A stretch of 64,000 nt of DNA, from positions 186,001 through 250,000 of the forward strand of contig NW_026570313.1 of NCBI RefSeq assembly GCF_019649055.1, read 5' to 3'. This stretch comes from Paramacrobiotus metropolitanus (taxonomy: Eukaryota > Tardigrada > Eutardigrada > Parachela > Macrobiotidae). The translations under genes were made by a program, and so were the position numbers. Numbering within the stretch: position 1 is the stretch's first letter; each line of letters opens with the position of its first letter. The notes below the pieces were generated by a model. That model saw nothing but the letters and a program-made list of their open reading frames with translations. It made no database searches and had not been told where the DNA came from. Of the stretch, positions 61,701-64,000 are shown piece after piece.

Positions 61701-62330
61701 CAGTATTAAAACGTCACACGTTATTTCTAGCGCGTAAAACTTTTCCGCGGATGCGAGCCCCAAGCCTTAGAAGAACTTATCATGCGGCTGCAGCTACAAT
61801 TCTACTGCCCCGGCGACCTGGTCTTCCGCAAGGGCGACCACGCCAACGAGATGTACATCGTCCGCTCCGGACTCCTCCAAGTGGTCAGCGAAGACGGGAA
61901 AGAAGTGTACGCCTCGCTCTCACAAGGCAGCGTTTTCGGGGAAGTATCCCTCCTAGGCGGACTGACCCGCTCCGAGCAGAAGCGCACCAACACCGTCCGG
62001 AGCCAATCCTACTCGGAGCTCTTTACCCTCTCCAACCAAGACTTCCATGAAGTGTTGGAGAACTATCCGCTGGCTAAGCAGGCGGTGTTGTCGCGCAGCC
62101 GGCCCGTTCGAACCGACGGCTCCCCGACAGAAGAGTTACCGCCGGCACGCACCGAGGCGGAGTCCCTGGAGACGCGGGTGGAGAAGCTGACGGGGAGGAC
62201 GCCGCTGCTGCTGCACGAGATCAACGCGGCTATTGTGAGAATGGCCTCCGAGAACAACAGGCTCAAGAAGACCCTGCACCGGCTAGAGAAACTGGATAAA
62301 GTCCATGACTTTCGCTATTCTAGCGGCTAA
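55739..62330 (+). CDS. Cyclic-nucleotide-gated cation channel subunit with atypical pore
   Basis: Exons 55739-56039, 60486-60804, 61155-61626 and 61731-62330 join in agreeing phases to 563 residues. Order: VVVDPFGNRFYRWQ entry to S1 (about 45-62), S2 (MALDYICDGIYLIDIVV), S3 (FKLDVISILPTDVFY), S4 (RLNRILRMHRIHHLIERTRI), S5 (VVMYAIIFIHFNGCLYYAL), pore and S6, a C-linker (KRYMVLRPVDKAMRKRVLGW), a cyclic-nucleotide-binding domain with FGEVSLLGG and RTNTVRSQSYSELF, and a C-terminal coiled coil (EINAAIVRMASENNRLKKTL) like the trimerising CLZ helix of CNGA subunits. The protein sits in the plasma membrane and would open on cAMP or cGMP binding. The usual TTIGETP filter is missing (positions about 245-254 read IVVLAQDVDG). 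A modulatory subunit is possible. Intron 1 is 4.4 kb and rich in mobile DNA. Confidence 0.9.
58566..58850 (+). pseudogene. Decayed reverse-transcriptase C-terminal fragment
   Basis: A frame ERQQAEVKKVQKYGFLSGRN leads into VRFETFGSSGLSAKKLVKEV and stops; after a frameshift, SISLAIQGGNAAFVIGTV follows at about 58788-58841. The pairing of an ETFG segment with a terminal I-x-x-x-I-Q-x-GNAA motif is typical of the C-terminal end of reverse transcriptases from animal retroelements (family placement from memory). The frame is broken and no upstream catalytic domain is present, so it is a dead remnant in CNG intron 1. Confidence 0.6.
59155..59398. repeat. Left terminal direct repeat of the TRIM-like element
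   Basis: 244 bp, matching 60185-60428 at all but about one base. Confidence 0.9.
60185..60428. repeat. Right terminal direct repeat of the TRIM-like element
   Basis: 244 bp. It ends 57 bases before exon 2 of the CNG channel gene, so the insertion lies very near a splice acceptor. Confidence 0.9.
60805..61154 (+). repeat. CNG intron 2 with CTTAGATTTCTTAGG repeats and acceptor-like copies
   Basis: The intron is largely degenerate TTTCTTAGRTTTCTTAGG. The real acceptor TGTGACCTTTTGCACAG (ends 61154) has a close upstream look-alike, TGTGACCTTCTGCGCAG (ends near 61076), and a weaker relative near 60901, as if an intron-end unit had been duplicated in tandem. Confidence 0.6.
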
Positions 62331-63065
62331 TCAGGCTAGTGTTGTTTCCACAAGTTTCTTCTAGGATATAATTTTGACGTTGATGCGGCAGTATTGAAAC
62401 AATTGTATTTTTATGAACTGTTCTTGAGCAGACGAATATTGTCTAAGCGGATCACCATGTTGAGGCTGTGTGATATAACCAGGCAGCTACCAGGAACGTA
62501 GCTTGACTGCGCACAATTTACCGAACCTGGCAAAGCTGCCTCCGAACTTGATTTTGGTTGGTTATTTTTTCGTTCGTCACGGACGATGTAACTTAAAATT
62601 AGGCCTGCAATTTAGCCGCACAGTGATCTGATGTATCTCGATTCTGGTAATCGTAATCACAGCCGATTCGCGTGACCTTGCATCCTTTTCTAACCTGTAC
62701 AGTTCTCTGCTATCTCGAAGTGCTGAATAAGCAATTCGAAGCTGACAAACGTTTTAATATGGACAAACAAACTATTGATAACGAAATTATTACTACAGTA
62801 AATGACTGTAGACTGGCAAGACGCGGCGGATCGATGTTAGCAGAATAAAGCACAAACTGCGGCACTGAAAAAGGCAGTTATACGAGTACGGAGTACATGT
62901 GTATGAAGAACTTGCACTAGGAAAAATTTGATACAAACTAGGAAAAAGGGGCTGTATAAATCTGTCAATTACTTTGGACGTGGGATTTAGTCTTGTCGCG
63001 AAGAACAGCCAACACTGCAAAGGATCGCTGTTGCGTTAACACTACTGGGTATTTCCGCTCGCAGA
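62331..63065. other. Convergent spacer after the CNG gene
   Basis: No exon or strong repeat seen; holds the 3' ends of both flanking genes. Confidence 0.5.
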
Positions 63066-64000
63066 TCATCCTGCTGGCCAGTTCTTCAGGAAGCCATCCA
63101 CGTGCTCCGTGATAGAGTCGGATTGTCGTCCGTTGAGCGTCCAGCAGATGTTGCGGGCTTCCTCCAGGAAACCCTTTCCCAGCGCCAAGTCGGAGCGTAA
63201 GGCATGCTGCTCATGCGCCGCCAACTGGAACAAGGCCTGCGCGGCGCGCACCAAGACTTTTACGTTGCTGATGGTATTTCGGGAAGCAGGCCCTGAAAGG
63301 AAACGCCAGCACTATTATTTTATTCATGCATTTGTTTTTATTAATAATAATTATTCTTCAAGTTATTGTCATATGATAAAGAAAGTTTGAAGAGTAAATT
63401 TGGAAAATCCGGCACTGAAAGATGAAAAAAGGTCAGTGTTATCAGTTCTGCACTAACCCAGTTACTGCACGAGCAAGCATGCATTAACCCAATTACTGTA
63501 CGAACAAGCGGTGCTTTACTATGATTCAGTACCGGCGATTTGGGCGCATCGGATTTAATGCTTCTTAGAATTCTCAGCGTGACTTTTATATGTGTGCATA
63601 GTTCCGGCTTAGTTAAGAGCGTTCATCTCGGACTTCTACGATTTCTGAATATGACCTTTTTGCCGGCAGCGACCACTTAAAGTACGCCGTCTGTCTTATA
63701 TTTCCTAGGTTTCTTTGATTCTCTTAAGATCTGCATTTATTTCTTAAGGTCCCACTGGACGCTGTTTGTGGATATTGTAATTCATTTTCTAAGCGGCGGA
63801 TCGACTGACTGGTCGACTTGAGCTCTATATGGTACTTAATACTTTTCGATGCAGAGTACGGCTGCTTTTCATCCACTGCCATCGTTTGCTGGTCACCTAC
63901 CGTGCGCAGGCCGCAAAGTCCTTCAGCAGAGCCCAGGCTTCGGCGAAGCGGTCTCCTTCCATATAGCGACCGGCGACGCGCCAACCGCACACCAACCGGA
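63066..64000 (-). CDS. 3' part of an unrecognised helical protein
   Basis: Two exons on the minus strand, 63901 to the window edge and 63066-63267 (TGA), join in phase 2 when the acceptor at 63268-63270 is used. The product reads RYMEGDRFAEAWALLKDFAA, then VKVLVRAAQALFQLAAHEQH and GFLEEARNICWTLNGRQSDS, ending FLKNWPAG. It looks like amphipathic helical repeats; I recognise no family. An alternative acceptor at 63292 gives the same frame for exon 2 but the wrong phase for exon 1. The 5' part lies beyond the window. Confidence 0.55.

Noticed and set aside
1-64000. CRISPR arrays, operons or bacterial genes
   Set aside because: The intron-rich genes are eukaryotic throughout; direct repeats present are transposon ends or simple repeats without spacer regularity.

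Overview
This is animal nuclear DNA, most likely from a eutardigrade. The evidence is indirect. Genes have many introns with canonical GT-AG junctions. Exons are GC-richer than the very AT-rich introns and spacers. The mix of genes (a Tudor-like/F-box protein that I recognise only as a tardigrade-type family, an animal GH19 chitinase-like gene, an HHE hemerythrin-like gene and a divergent nuclear receptor) fits tardigrades. The species cannot be fixed from the window alone. I built gene models by hand from reading frame, splice sites and intron phase; no search was run.

Layout, left to right. 1226-4251 (+): 3' part of an LZTS/Fez1-family coiled-coil gene. 5152-6470 (-): a three-exon HHE hemerythrin-like protein. 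8315-10886 (+): a nuclear-receptor ligand-binding-domain gene with no DNA-binding domain in sight. 12569-16585 (+): a two-exon GH19-like protein with a 3.4 kb intron. 17734-44408 (-): a complete VPS13 (A/C type) gene of 38 exons and about 3,360 codons, the bridge-like lipid-transfer protein; phases agree at every junction except for one single-base frameshift in exon 32. 46355-47020 (+): a three-exon, 81-residue membrane protein. 51706-53429 (+): a Tudor-like/F-box gene with an in-frame stop. 55739-62330 (+): a cyclic-nucleotide-gated channel with an unusual pore loop. 63066-64000 (-): the 3' end of an unrecognised helical protein.

The genes have no evident operon-like relationship; this is an ordinary stretch of a compact animal genome. 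Mobile DNA sits mainly in introns and spacers. There is a 1,274 bp element with two nearly identical 244 bp terminal direct repeats and a 4 bp target duplication, a decayed reverse-transcriptase tail, several small inverted-repeat (MITE or foldback) elements including a family seen at four places, and a degenerate CTTAGGTTT-type repeat in several introns.

Most notable points: the CNG channel that lacks the usual TTIGETP filter, the frameshift in VPS13, the in-frame stop in the F-box gene, a tandemly duplicated exon end in VPS13, the Glu-to-Asp change in the GH19 HES/HET motif, and the miniature LTR-like element.
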